A DNA stretch of 64,000 bases, taken from Leptidea sinapis (taxonomy: Eukaryota; Arthropoda; Insecta; Lepidoptera; Pieridae). The DNA is taken from positions 28,606,501-28,670,500 of the forward strand of contig NC_066265.1 in assembly GCF_905404315.1 (NCBI RefSeq). The letters run 5' to 3'. The translations under genes were made by a program, and so were the position numbers. Positions 10,279-20,734 of this stretch are shown here, piece after piece (within the stretch, counting starts at the first letter, position 1; every line of letters begins with the position of its first letter). Below the pieces are notes generated by a model. That model searched no databases. It saw nothing but the letters and a program-made list of their open reading frames with translations, and was not told where the DNA came from.

Positions 10279-10905
10279 AATACAAATTGGTATCGAATGT
10301 GAGTTGCCAGTTATATTAGGTACTACGAACGAACGAACTAGAGCGCAAAATCAATGGTGTTAAAGTTAAATGTTTAATAGGTTATAATAAATCATAAAAC
10401 TAAACTCATATATATTATTATCATGCAAAACTGTGACACATTATGTTTAACCTACCATAGACAACCCTGGCTTCTATCAAACATGCACGTGAGTATCTTT
10501 GATATCATAATTATATAATCAAGACGCAATACATGCTAATATGAGTCTTATACAGTGAAACAATAAAAACTACGTTGTATTGCTGTACTGTTATACATTT
10601 AATCGAGATTTCGTAAGTAATTCTGAAAAAAAAAATGTTTTAAAAAATAATGATAAATATAGTCGGATAAAAATAATAAAACGTGATGAAAAAATCTTCG
10701 TAATTTGAAAGGATCAATAAAGACTAGTCTACTAGACTATGTGTATTATAAAACAGCAGCTTACTATAATAAGTTTGAAAGTTGAATACTTTTGTGTTAA
10801 TTTATCGATTAAAATGAATATCATGCAATAAATAAAAATATACTAATTTAATTTTAATTTAACGTGAAAATGATTGTCACAACAGATTTATAAGACTTGT
10901 AAAGT
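10279..10905. other. unassigned AT-rich sequence
   Basis: Contains three tandem GAAC units at 10329-10340. No gene or repeat family recognised. Confidence 0.45.
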
Positions 10906-11285
10906 AAAATAAAAAAAGTGTGTGTGTACTTATGTATGCACGCAAGAAGTTATACTTCTTTGGCGCAACAAAGCAAAAATCCTTAAAATTATTTATTCCA
11001 CCTGATATTCTACGTTTGTAGAAAGAACAATATTGTTAAACTCTTGCTAGGATGGCTTTGACAATTAATTAATAAATAACAAATACGGCTGTATGAGCTT
11101 GAACCCTTAGCCTGTCCTAATAATGGACGAAGAAACCAAAAGAAATAACGAATGTCGCAAACGTCAGAAAATTTTAGGAACCAACTTCACCCTGGTACTT
11201 TTGTGTTACAGTGATGCGCGCGCATCTTAAAATTTCACTCTAATGATTTTTTCATAACGTGCCAAAAGAAGCATAACTTCAAAAA
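10906..11285 (+). mobile_element. family K inverted-repeat element (MITE-like)
   Basis: GAAGTTATACTTCTTTGGCG at 10946 is mirrored by the sequence ending 11280 (inward: GAAGTTATGCTTCTTTTGGC). Subterminal block 'gtgtgtgtacttatgtatgca' marks the left end. A second copy, reversed, lies at 61378-61760, and inner pieces recur at 38738 and 53835 ('ccattattaggac...caaagg'). No coding. Target duplication not identified, so superfamily unknown. Confidence 0.6.
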
Positions 11286-11550
11286 TAATTATAAATAAAT
11301 AACATGATAGGGCCCAATGGTATATTTTAAATCTAACATTAAATATCTAAAAAAAACATAATTATTATTACTTATGATATGGACCTCCATTAAGGTTGTA
11401 CATGGCTTATAATTCTGAATATCAGTTTGATGTGAAATATCAACATGTGTCATTAATAGTATAAAGCGCAAAATAAACGAGCTTATACATAGATGTAAAC
11501 ATCTCAACAAATAATTTCGAAACCCAGAAATCATTTAGAGTAAACGCTAA

Positions 11551-11985
11551 GGGCGTTTTTGCACTACGTCCGATCAGAGTCCGATCCGTACCCGTGAAAT
11601 TCAGGTCCAGAGATCTCAGATCGAATTCAAATATTGATTACGCAGTAGTCCGATCTCTGATACAATTGCAAGCAATTCCGGGGCCACTTTTTGGCATATG
11701 GCATCATGAGTCCTTTCAATCGGCATCAATTTCTGGACGATTCAGCTCGGAATCTCGGATTCGTTTCATACGCAGTGTGCGAGCGTTCATACAATTAATA
11801 CTATAGCTATTTTATTCCGTCAATAATTTACTCCGGGACAGTGATTAACGGTTGGCGGAAAGAAATCGAATGACGGAAGCCGGATCTAGTGCGTAAACTA
11901 CCATTGAAATAGTTCTACGTCTACTCCGGACCGTATTTTCATGGGTACAGCTCGGACTCTGATCGGACGTAGTGCGAAAGCGCTC
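11551..11985. mobile_element. Harbinger-like MITE with TAA duplication
   Basis: A 435-bp non-coding element with long terminal inverted repeats. Left inward: GGGCGTTTTTGCACTACGTC; right inward: GAGCGCTTTCGCACTACGTC; both continue CGATCAGAGTCCG and match on to about 45 bp with a few differences. TAA flanks both ends (11548-11550 and 11986-11988). GGGCG-type ends and a 3-bp TWA duplication are characteristic of PIF/Harbinger. The 70-codon frame inside is not transposase-like. Confidence 0.82.
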
Positions 11986-11988
11986 TAA

Positions 11989-12639
11989 CTCTAACTTTGA
12001 AAAAGTTCACATTAAATTGACAATTCCTAACTTAGTCAAAATTAAGATGCTGAACATGATAAAAATGATTAAAATTTGGTTAAAAATATTGGTCTTCTAC
12101 TGGGACTAGATATAGGTTTAAGGTTATGCACTGTAATAATGCGAAAAAGCTGATTCTAGATACAATGAAACTAGCATGAGCTCTCGAATATTTTACGTTT
12201 TAACAAAACGACACGTACCAATTGGGTTTTCTTCATTCCAGAATGAATCGTCGACTGTGTAATCTTCTGAAACAAGGAAAAAACAATTGATAACATGATT
12301 TATTATCATGATAAACTTGTTTTTGGGTTGAGGCATTGTCATCTTGCGTATTCAGATAGGACAATAAATATTATTTGGTTGGATGTTCATTGAGAGGAAG
12401 AGGGCTTTCTGTTATTATGTTAGCAATGGCGTTTAATCTCATTAAGCACGTGGAAGGAACTGGTCAGTCATAGAGGGCTTACTACGCTGCGCAATTTACG
12501 TTCTTAAGAGTGGTGGAAGATTTATTATTTTTTTCATTAATTGTGTGAGCAAGAAAATTGAGTATTGCTTAAATAATAACTTATGGATCAATATTGAGTG
12601 TGCTTTAATAATTCGCCGTAACTTAAAACGTTTGAGTAG
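11989..12639. other. unassigned sequence
   Basis: Nothing recognised. Confidence 0.45.
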
Positions 12640-12830
12640 TTTTATTGCATCATTACAAACACTGTGTAAAATATAATATTTATGTTGAAAACTTAATTAT
12701 AGATTAAAAAGAGTGGCGATGAGTTTGTTACCATTTCTTCTTATTAAAGCGAAACTCTTTTGAAGTGTTGGTAATTGTTTTGACATTCATAAGTGTCATT
12801 GTGACCAAATTGCAGAAATGATTTATATTT
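12640..12830 (+). repeat. family D repeat, degenerate
   Basis: Blocks 'tgcatcattacaaa', 'aaaaagagtggcgatgagtttgttacc' and 'cattcataagtgtcat' match 21681-21897 in the same orientation, with a lost tail. Confidence 0.55.
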
Positions 12831-13865
12831 TTTCTTTCATACCTAAATTTTCACACATATCATCTATTTGAAAAGGAGGATGGCAAGAATGGACCCACAT
12901 AATTTAAAAATTTAGGAAGCATCGTACAAATACAAGTTTATATTAGTTATAAACTTAAGTTTATAAAATGTGTATACAAAAATGAGGCGCTAAGATATTG
13001 GAGTCAGAAGAAATAAATTATTTCAATCTATTAAAAAATACGTCATCTTGCACTAACGGAACGTTTTGACTTTATTTTATTTTTGACAATTGATTATTGA
13101 CATCTACATTTTTTGACATAATACTCATTTTTATATGGATGTTCCAACACCATTAAACTATCTATACCTACTCAAATCAGTTTTCAGTAGCAATTCACAA
13201 TAAGATTCAATAAGATTATTATCGTTTCTTGATACTAATATCAGTAGGTATCATATATCATTAATAGATTCGATACCTGCTTGACATAAGAATGAATTGT
13301 GAATCCTCAAATATTAGTTACTGGTCAAACTTCCATATGAATATTATAGTATCTTTTAGCAGACTGTTATTAGGCATAGACATAGAATACAAATTACTGA
13401 TAGAACAATAGATATTGATTAATAATTTAAGTTATATTTTACTTTAAATTACCTATATCTTTATTCTCCCACTTTTTTAGACTTACTATTTTTTTTTCTT
13501 AATTTTGTAACGTTCTACAATTCTTATTAAGTTTCCATGATGTACGCCATTTCTTTCAGTGGGTTTCAATATACATGCATTCTCGCCATTCTCTTTTGTG
13601 AAGAGTTAAAAATAAATATTTGAGTGGATGATGGGTAGGTATAAGGCACATAGGTGTATGCTCTATAATATTTAACGAGCAAACGTTATAGAGCTTCGGA
13701 AAGCCAAGGTTTAATATAACGTGGAGAATGGCGCATGTTTACGACATAATGTTCGATCATTTTTTCTGCTTTATATCTCGTGGTTAACGTTAAAACAATG
13801 TACTGTAAACATACTGACGCCAAAACCATTTATTTTATAGTGAGATTACGTCATCACATTATTCT
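12831..13865. other. unassigned sequence
   Basis: About 1 kb without a supported feature. Weak imperfect inversion exists between 13130-13190 and 13285-13345 ('tatggatgttccaac' / 'attcacaa'), not enough to call an element. Confidence 0.4.
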
Positions 13866-14085
13866 TTATGAGAAAATGCTGAGGCAGGAGCAAGAGAAGG
13901 CTGATCAGGTTTCTTGATTGAACCTAAAGTTCTGAACGGCATCGCAATAGCGTTCGTCACTTTAGAAACTATGATGTTGTATCATTATCTCAGTAATTTC
14001 ACTAGCTACTACACCCTTCAGATTAAAACACAATAATGCTTACATATTACTGCTTCACGGCATAAATAGGCACTGCTATAGCGTA
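13866..14085 (-). repeat. family A repeat, degenerate
   Basis: Reverse orientation; blocks 'cagtaatttcactagctac', 'ataatgcttacatattactgcttcacggca' are clear, the tail side is heavily mutated. Confidence 0.65.
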
Positions 14086-14145
14086 CCAGCTCGCATCCTG
14101 TGAAAACAATCCTCACACAGGTGAAAGAAACTAGTTTTTTTTTTA

Positions 14146-14423
14146 ATGAAAATAAAGAACGAGACGAGCAGGACGTTCAGCTGATGGTAATTGATATGCC
14201 ATGCCTATTACAATGCAGTGCCGCTTCGGATTTTTGCAAAACTCAAAAATTCTGAGCGGCACTACAGTTGCGCTCGTCACCTTGAGACATGAGATGTTAA
14301 GTCTCATTTACCCAGTAATTACACTAGCTACGGCGCTCTTCAGATCGATACACAGTAATGTTTACACATCACTGCTTCACGGCAGAAATAGCCGGCTTCC
14401 TGTGCAAAGGAGCTTCCCACTGG
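14146..14423 (-). repeat. family A repeat
   Basis: Well-preserved reverse copy with tail block GAACGAGACGAGCAGGACG at left and head 'agcttcccactgg' at right. It lies close to the older copy at 13866, in the same orientation. The 83-codon frame here is a repeat artefact. Confidence 0.82.
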
Positions 14424-14834
14424 TAAAAATATTATTTAATCATCACCACTAACAATTTACAAAGACTCAATTTAATAAGTCAGATGCAACGCAGTAAGCT
14501 GCTCTGTAATTTTAAATATTTTATCTGGAAATAATATTAAGCCGGGTATTAATAAGTAATCGCCTGTGTCCAGAGAACACAATTAGTTAAAGTTTGTGGT
14601 CGCGCGCGCCCAAGCCGACACGCGGCGCACGCTCGCCAGTGTCGACCCGGCTTAACTTTTGCTACGACCTACTTAACTCACCGTAACACCATCACATATT
14701 TATAATTTTAAAGGCTTATGTACAATCTACTTTCTACACCCATTCTAACATTATAATGCAATGGCAACACACATACATTTTTATTTACATTATGGAACAG
14801 GATAATTTGGAGATTTGATACATTGGATCGGTGA
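14424..14834. other. unassigned; CpG-rich patch
   Basis: 14600-14652 is CpG-rich (GGTCGCGCGCGCCCAAGCCG) amid AT-rich DNA. No open frame or repeat match. Confidence 0.35.
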
Positions 14835-15270
14835 AAACAAAAGTCTTATGAACGATGTGGGACTGGAACCCGCTACCTCTCACATTCCATGTGAGCGCTC
14901 TTTCTAACTGAGCAAACCTTTCGAAGGACGTATCTTTGATAAAATCTTGTTGTAATCACATTAAAACATAACAAATTGTTTAGATTTGCAAGAGCGAAAT
15001 CTCAAGTCAATTTACTAATATGCAAATACTGAGTTGAGCAGGTTATCAACTGTAAAGTAGATCCTGTAGATGAACCCACAACCTGAGAGCATACAAGATT
15101 TTATCAACGATACGTCACTCGAACAGTTGGCTCAGTTGGAAAGAGCGCTAGCACGGAATGGGAGAGGTCGCAGGTTCAGGTTTGTAAAATTTTGTTTTCG
15201 GTTTTATTTGTACTATTTATCCCAGGTGTGAGGATTATCACCTTAAAACATAAGAAATTGTTTACATTGG
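14835..15270 (+). repeat. tRNA-like family, inverted unit joined to a partial tandem dimer
   Basis: A minus-strand tRNA-like unit (14850-14930: GGGACTGGAACCCGCTACCT) joins a plus-strand unit with A box TTGGCTCAGTTGG near 15127 and B-box-like GGTTCAGG near 15172. The tail segment 'ttaaaacataa(c/g)aaattgttta' occurs at about 14963 and again at 15244, which makes the plus part a partial head-to-tail dimer with a period of about 281 bp. It resembles a Pol III-derived SINE. Neither unit is a plausible functional tRNA. Confidence 0.65.
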
Positions 15271-15436
15271 ATATAGGAGAGATTTTTATTGCGGAAATAA
15301 TGCTTAGAGAGGACGAAACGGACAGTGTACGGAGAAACAATAAAAGGAATAAAAACAATTTTGGAAATTCCAAAATGTAAATATAAATATTTATGACTCG
15401 AGTACTATCAACATTAAATATTGTGTACTTTGCATT

Positions 15437-15800
15437 CAAATTCAAATATTTTTATTCATAATAGGATGTGACATCACTTATTGAAAGTCAAAAAACTACC
15501 ACCAATTCCAAAATGAATGCCTCAGGCCTGAGAAGAATGGGCGCAAGAAAGTCAGCGGGTTTTTTTTTCTTCAAAAATACTTTTTACAATTAAAGTAACA
15601 TTTACAAAGTAACATTGTACAATGAAACTTATTATTTAATAGCCTGAGGGCGGTCGCTCCATTCCTAATCTGTGCTATCATTAAGAAATTCATCTATGTT
15701 ATAGTTACCACACAAACGTTTTTTAACAATTCTTTTAAATACTTTTGTTTTTGAACATTTTCTGGGATCCTGTTGCAAAATCATACATTACGAAATCGTA
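15437..15800 (-). pseudogene. LINE C 3' end
   Basis: Begins on plus with the reversed tail 'caaattcaaatatttttattc', then 'agcctgagggcggtcgctcc', then reversed C-terminal codons around 'cacacaaacgttttttaac' and 'tctgggatcctgttgcaaaa'. 5' truncated and broken. Confidence 0.78.
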
Positions 15801-16259
15801 TAAATATTAGCAAACAACTCTTCAATCAAATATCATTGAAACATCAAAAACTTGTAATATAATGCTTATATTCATTGTTTGTGTAGACTTCTCAAACATT
15901 ATTGTCTCCATTACTGTCAACATTTAATATTAAATAACATAAGCTGATACCTTCATTCTTCAGTTCTTCATTACGGACAGATACTTGGCATTATTGAGAC
16001 GCCAGATTAAATACTCCGATATTTGTATAAAATCGGAACCGCCCTTTGTGTTTATCGCTCGTGTCTTGATCGAGGCGGGCACCGCTCTTGTGTGCTCTTT
16101 TTTCGACAATTTAATTAAATTGAACACGTATTTTGGGAAAAGCTTTCTAATAGTATTGGGTCGCATGTCACAGCTGTGGTAGCTCTTTTAATTTGTGATA
16201 CATTGATATTTATATTATTGTTCCATTCTATAAACTTATAACTCAAATACAATTACACA
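15801..16259. other. unassigned sequence
   Basis: Overlapping frames of 65 and 68 codons on opposite strands (15960-16182). The local composition is more GC-balanced, but no homology is recognised. Confidence 0.35.
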
Positions 16260-16430
16260 AATTATAATTTTTATTTTTTTTAACAATGCGGGACCCGAAA
16301 CTCAAATCATCTCAGTGGAAGAGCGCTCGCACGGAACGCGAAAGCTTGCGGGTTCGGGTCCTGCACTGTTGGTAAATTTGTTTTTAAATTTAATTTATTT
16401 ATTTATTTTTATTTATTACACTTTTTTGAC
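16260..16430 (+). repeat. tRNA-like family copy
   Basis: 'ctcagtggaagagcgctcgc' (A box region) and GCGGGTTCGGGTCCTGC (B box region) with tail 'aaatttgtttttaaatttaattta'. The D-loop part is shortened. Confidence 0.65.
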
Positions 16431-16439
16431 ACCACATTA

Positions 16440-16870
16440 ACAAAATATAACTTAATTACTAACATACATAATTACATGATATGGTGCAAATGGCGGCCTT
16501 ATCACTATATAGTGATCTCTTCCAGGCAACCATTTGTAATACAATAAAAGAGAAAGGCAGTACATTAAAAGGGTAAGAAGTGTCAAAAATATAGACACAC
16601 ATACTAAAATATAGATAAATTTATAAGAAAGTAAAATATGTAAAAAGTAGGAACAAAATTAACATTTCAGAATTGTTGAATTATGTTGGTGGATACATAC
16701 AGATAGATTCTATCAAATAGAGGTACTATCTATCAGATAATGTTTTTTTAGTTGATTTTTAAAGGATGCTAATGATTGTGCTTGACGGATAGTAAGCGGC
16801 AGTTGATTCCAAAGAGTGATGGCATTAATGGTGAAAGAAGAGTGATAGCTATCAGATTTATGGAAAGGAA
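16440..16870 (-). pseudogene. non-LTR RT C-terminus (third type)
   Basis: On the minus strand 16740-16850 encodes FTINAITLWNQLPLTIRQAQ then SLASFKNQLKK. This is the C-terminal signature of Jockey-like reverse transcriptases (LWNSLP...SLxxFKxxLKK). The rest to the left is 3' UTR ending in ATTT-rich sequence near 16385. It differs from LINE B and C. Confidence 0.68.
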
Positions 16871-17054
16871 CATTTAGTATTTAATGTAATTTGTGTAATT
16901 AATCCCAGTGGTAATTAGTCACTTTAAAAAATATTTATTCAAATACAATTTAAAGATACCTTTGAATTAAATGCAAGCAAATGTAGACTAAATTGTTATA
17001 GTTTTTTAATTTTAATTTAATATGTCTCTCATTATACATTTTAATTTGTAATTT

Positions 17055-17320
17055 ATGTTCTGTAAGATTGTTTCTAAATCTACTTTTCTATCCTTACGTA
17101 ATCAATCGCCATTTCTTAATTCATCTCGTGCCCCAATAAATCTGTCAGCGTCGCTCACAAGCCGACCCTTGATTGGCAATACGGCCGGCACCCCGCGTTT
17201 CAGACAAGATAACCAATCCGGAGCGAGCACGTTCGCACATCACGTACGGAACCAATTGCAAGCCGCGCGCGCTGCCAAGCAACAGGAGCCAGTTTTAATG
17301 TTCTATAGTTAAAGAGTTGG
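17055..17320. other. CpG-rich patch with CCAAT motifs
   Basis: Between 17130 and 17285 GC content rises, and CCAAT occurs at about 17133, 17213 and 17252, with an ATTGG (reverse CCAAT) near 17173. An 85-codon plus-strand frame (17055-17312) is Ser/Arg-rich and matches nothing known to me. It could be a distal promoter, a CpG island relic or an unrecognised exon. Confidence 0.35.
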
Positions 17321-18025
17321 CGAGCCTCCTGATGTTATAACTGGGGCACTGTTTGATATGCTTGAAAATGAGAAGGCCGCAACAAACAATATAAAATCAA
17401 GTCGTGTTTGTATTTCCACAGTTTTCTTCTTTTAATTATATCTAAATCTCAATTCACCTTTTTCTGACCTACAAGAGGTTTAAGACGTCTTGCTAATAAA
17501 AAACCTTATATATTTTAACATCAATCAGTCCCATTGAACTTTTGGAAATAAATTATGGTCAAATTCTTATGTTGGTATATCATCTTTAAATAAGTTAATG
17601 CTGGCATTTAAGTCGGCAATGCTCGTTCGGTATGAAACCCGAACGTCACATACTCGATACTGCGTAATATAAGGTAACAACAGATATTAACTGTGCAATA
17701 TGTGGTCTTATGCTTCAGCCTGATACTTCGGTACACATCTTTCGATGTCAAAAATTTATATAAAGCGCTACAATGTGGGCCAGTTTGAATAGTTGTTGTT
17801 CCTTATTCACGGTTTGCTCAAGTTATTAAAGGTAGCTTTCGACGACGTCCAGAAGTTGTGTGTCCCGGACGAAAAAATATTTGATAAAAGACTATAGATA
17901 AATATTAATTACATAAAAATTTAAACATATTTTCAAAACAATGCAAACCATATAATCCATAAAAAGCAGCTATAATACTATTTAATTCCATATTGTAATA
18001 TCGTTTACGTAATCTTCAATACTGT
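17321..18025. other. unassigned sequence
   Basis: No repeat shared within the window and no coding signal. Confidence 0.45.
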
Positions 18026-18300
18026 AAAAAGCCTTCGACCTATAAGCTAGAGGTCCCGGGTTCGATTCCCGGTAGGTGCAAGCATTTATATGATGAATAT
18101 TGATGTTTGTTTTCGAGTCATGGATATTTATATGTATTTATGTATGTTTATGTGTACGCATATATGTATGTTTAAGTAAGTAGGTATATTGTATTAAATA
18201 TATCGATGTCTTGTAACCCATAACACAGGCCATATGCTTAATTTGGGGCAAGATAATTTGTGTAAAGGTGTGTCAATATTATTATATTATATTATTATAT
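18026..18300 (+). repeat. tRNA-derived SINE
   Basis: The B box GGTTCGATTCC is exact (18059-18069) within a T-arm-like stem CCCGGGTTCGATTCCCGG, preceded by 'ataagctagaggt'. The tail has TATGTATGTTTA-type repeats, then 'ttggggcaagataatttgtgtaaa' and (ATT)n. Reverse copies lie at 32596, 52046 and 53280. The 5' half of the tRNA, with the A box, is missing here. Confidence 0.82.
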
Positions 18301-18303
18301 GTA

Positions 18304-18615
18304 TAGAACGTCATTGAATAATACCAATAACCACCAACGTGCCGTGCAGCATAGCTAAACTCTAAGAAAAAAGCAATACACGCGATTGTATGAAACGTGC
18401 AGTCATTGATAGATAACAGCTATATAATCTTGTAAAAAACGGAAATAGCAGCAATCCACTACGTTTTAAGCAACTGTTCGCTTTCAAACTTAGCTGGATT
18501 ATCCTTCGTCGCCAATTGAAATTAAAATAGTATTTACAGTATGGCTGTAATAGAACGTCATTGACTGTAATTACTACTATTTCAAAATTATGCCAAATCA
18601 CCGCACGTTTCATAC
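18304..18615. repeat. short direct and inverted repeats
   Basis: TAGAACGTCATTGA occurs at 18304 and 18551. GTATGAAACGTGC (18388-18400) is inverted at 18603-18615. The combination suggests a small unclassified insertion, but boundaries cannot be set. Confidence 0.4.
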
Positions 18616-18729
18616 TAAACTACGATTAAAATTCAATTTTTACTTAGGCAGTCCCGCCTTTTATTACGTAGTATTTACATCCTCTTCGGTGTCGTGGCTT
18701 TACTACCATTCTGAAGCATCAAATTGATA

Positions 18730-19025
18730 ATAATAATAATATAAGCCTTTACTCAGATAGTATTATTTACATATACACTTACAAACTATCCTTAATTAAG
18801 TATCTATCACTATCTGGTTGTCTATTGACAAAGGCCTCTTCCAACTTCTTCCACTTTTTTCTATCTTTAGCTAACCTATACCATCTCTTGCCTGCTATCG
18901 TCCTAAGTTCGTCTGACCATCTCCTGTATTGTCCCCCCGGTTTCCTTGTTAAGTTTCTGGGATACCAGTCTGTGATACATTTGCTCCATTTATCTATACC
19001 CCGAAGGGTGTGTCCCGTCCGAGGT
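18730..19025 (-). pseudogene. RTE-like LINE, 5' truncated, with 14-bp TSD
   Basis: The minus strand encodes the RT C-terminal domain: DAPRTGHTLRGIDKW..., WYPRNLTRKPGGQYRRWSDE, then RTIAGKRWYRLAKDRKKWKK and LEEAFVNRQ. This (R/K)W.D(D/E)L...AG..W...A..R..W...EEAF pattern is the tail of RTE/BovB-like RTs. The 3' end is (TAA)n at 18730. Flanks carry GCATCAAATTGATA at 18716-18729 and 19026-19039, the target duplication. The N-terminal 30 codons of the 113-codon frame are host flank, not LINE. Confidence 0.82.
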
Positions 19026-19039
19026 GCATCAAATTGATA

Positions 19040-19329
19040 TACCTCCACGAAAAGTATAGAGATGTAGCGTGGGCAGAACCCCCCCCCCTCCCCCCTCACC
19101 GCAAACCTCCATGTAGCCATATTAAATTAATTATTTTCCTCGCCACGCCGCGCTATCACGTACCAACCGGCCACACCGGTTCGTAATGTCATTTAGAAAC
19201 ACGTCAGAGATTTAAAGCAAGCTTACGAGCTATTAATAATATACATATTTTCAACCACAATCTGATAAAAATGTCATATCAATATGAAATCTCATGCAAT
19301 TAGGGAGTTGTGAAAGATATGAACATAAG
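19040..19329. other. unassigned; C-rich tract
   Basis: 19079-19097 is nearly pure C. A CpG-rich piece follows (CGCCACGCCGCGC). Nothing else recognised. Confidence 0.35.
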
Positions 19330-19760
19330 TGCTCTGTGAACGGCTGGATCACTTGGCGTTGCGTAGAGACGTCGCTTCATTGTGTGTCTTCTACCGCATT
19401 TATCACGGGGAGTGTTCCGAAGAGCTGTTTAACCTGATTCCTGCCGCCGAATTCCACCTTCGCACGACACGCCACAAGTTAGGATATCATCCTCACCACC
19501 TGGATGTGTGGCGGTCCTCCACAGTGCGGTTTTCAAGGAGCTTTCTTCCACGTACTACAAAGCTGTGGAATGAGCTTCCTTGTGCGGTGTTTCTGGGACG
19601 ATACGACATGGGTACCTTCAAAAAAAGCGCGTACACCTTCCTTAAAGGCCGGCAACGCTTCTGTGATTCCTCTGATGTTGCAAGAGATTGTGGGCCGCTG
19701 TGATCACTTAACAACAGGTGACCCGTACGCTCGTTTGTCCTCCTATTCCATAAAAAAAAG
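19330..19760 (+). pseudogene. LINE B RT C-terminus and 3' UTR
   Basis: The frame 19329-19703 is open for 124 codons: LCERLDHLALRRDVASLCVF, IYHGECSEELFNLIPAAEF, LPRTTKLWNELPCAVFLGRY, then GTFKKSAYTFLKGRQRFCDS. It covers the region after the palm and thumb of a Jockey/CR1-like reverse transcriptase, with the natural stop and UTR 'gtgatcacttaacaacaggtg' and an AAAAAAAG end. The best-preserved B tail; lacks catalytic motifs. Confidence 0.85.
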
Positions 19761-20003
19761 AACCAATACCTGAAAATGGATCGTTATTATTCTAACTCAT
19801 TGTTTATTAGAGAAGGACTTAGATCGATTACGGCACGAGGCGTTTCTCTTGACACTTGTGCTGCTCGAGAGTTTTTGCAAGCGGAGCAGTAGCTTCTTCG
19901 TCTCAGAACTGGAGAGTTATTGCTTGTCAATTGTAAACATATATTTAAATCACAATTTGTACGTTATCAAAAAGTATCGCCTTCCGGAAACATATATTCT
20001 TGA

Positions 20004-20377
20004 CTAGCTGACCCAAACGACTGACGGCAAACGTTGTATTGCCATTTAAAGTAATAAGAAAATTAATAATTAAAATTTTTGGGGTATAAAAAATAGATGA
20101 CGACCGATTCTCAGTCCTACCAAAATTATCGTACATAAAATGTATCGTACTACAATAATTATTATATTCGATTGCCATCTTGCAACACTATTTCTGTGGA
20201 TGGAACAGAATAAAATAAAAATCGCGGTACAAAAATAGGTGTTGATCGTAGATGGGTGAAAATTTGTAGTAGTATGTATTTTTTAATGCTCACTCAAATC
20301 AATTTTCACCCATCTACGATCAACAGTTACTTTTGTATCGCGATTTTAATATCGGCACTACAACGTTTGTCAGCTAG
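20004..20377. mobile_element. Helitron-like element with two inverted 3' ends
   Basis: Left edge CTAGCTGACCC (20004) is a reversed Helitron 3' end; right edge GTTTGTCAGCTAG (20365-20377) is a forward one. Inside, 20217-20264 and 20301-20346 are inverted copies of the family G subterminal sequence (TCGTAGATGGGTGAAAATTT / reverse). No normal 5' TC end is present. Probably two elements joined tail-out. Confidence 0.65.
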
Positions 20378-20511
20378 TGTTATATAATTATCTAGACTAA
20401 TCATTTACGCAAAACAGATGTTATCTGGAAATAGCTGTTATATTTCTTAATGTTGGCTAAGAAATGTTTAGTATCATTAAGATAGAAAGATATATAAATT
20501 CTAATTCGTTC

Positions 20512-20734
20512 TTTATTTTAAACTATTATTTCAATTTGATTTCTGACACACCAAAGGAAAAACCTAAATATTTGTTTAGATATATTTTTTTCCGAGAATT
20601 TTCATATTTATTCACCTTTTAAACCTTCCCTGGACTTCCACAAATAATTCAAGACCAAAATAAGCCAAATCGGTCAAGCCGTTCTCGAGTTTTAGCGAGA
20701 CTAACGAACAGCAATTCATTTTTATATATATCGA
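20512..20734 (-). mobile_element. Helitron-like family F, 3' truncated
   Basis: The minus-strand 5' end lies at 20734: TCGATATATATAAAAATG preceded by A. It continues through 'gaattgctgttcgttagtctcgct' and 'gtccagggaaggtttaaa'. It stops before the CTAG end. It abuts LINE C at 20735. Confidence 0.65.

Noticed and set aside
15118..15185. Functional tRNA gene in the tRNA-like family
   Set aside because: Arms do not pair properly, boxes are degraded and the sequence is dispersed in many defective copies.
18059..18069. Functional tRNA gene at the perfect B box
   Set aside because: No A box or acceptor stem upstream; the same T-arm plus tail occurs at three other loci, so it is a SINE.
18125..18180. 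CRISPR-like array in the TATGTATGTTTA repeats
   Set aside because: Short imperfect tetramer repeats of a SINE tail, with no spacers, in a eukaryotic genome.
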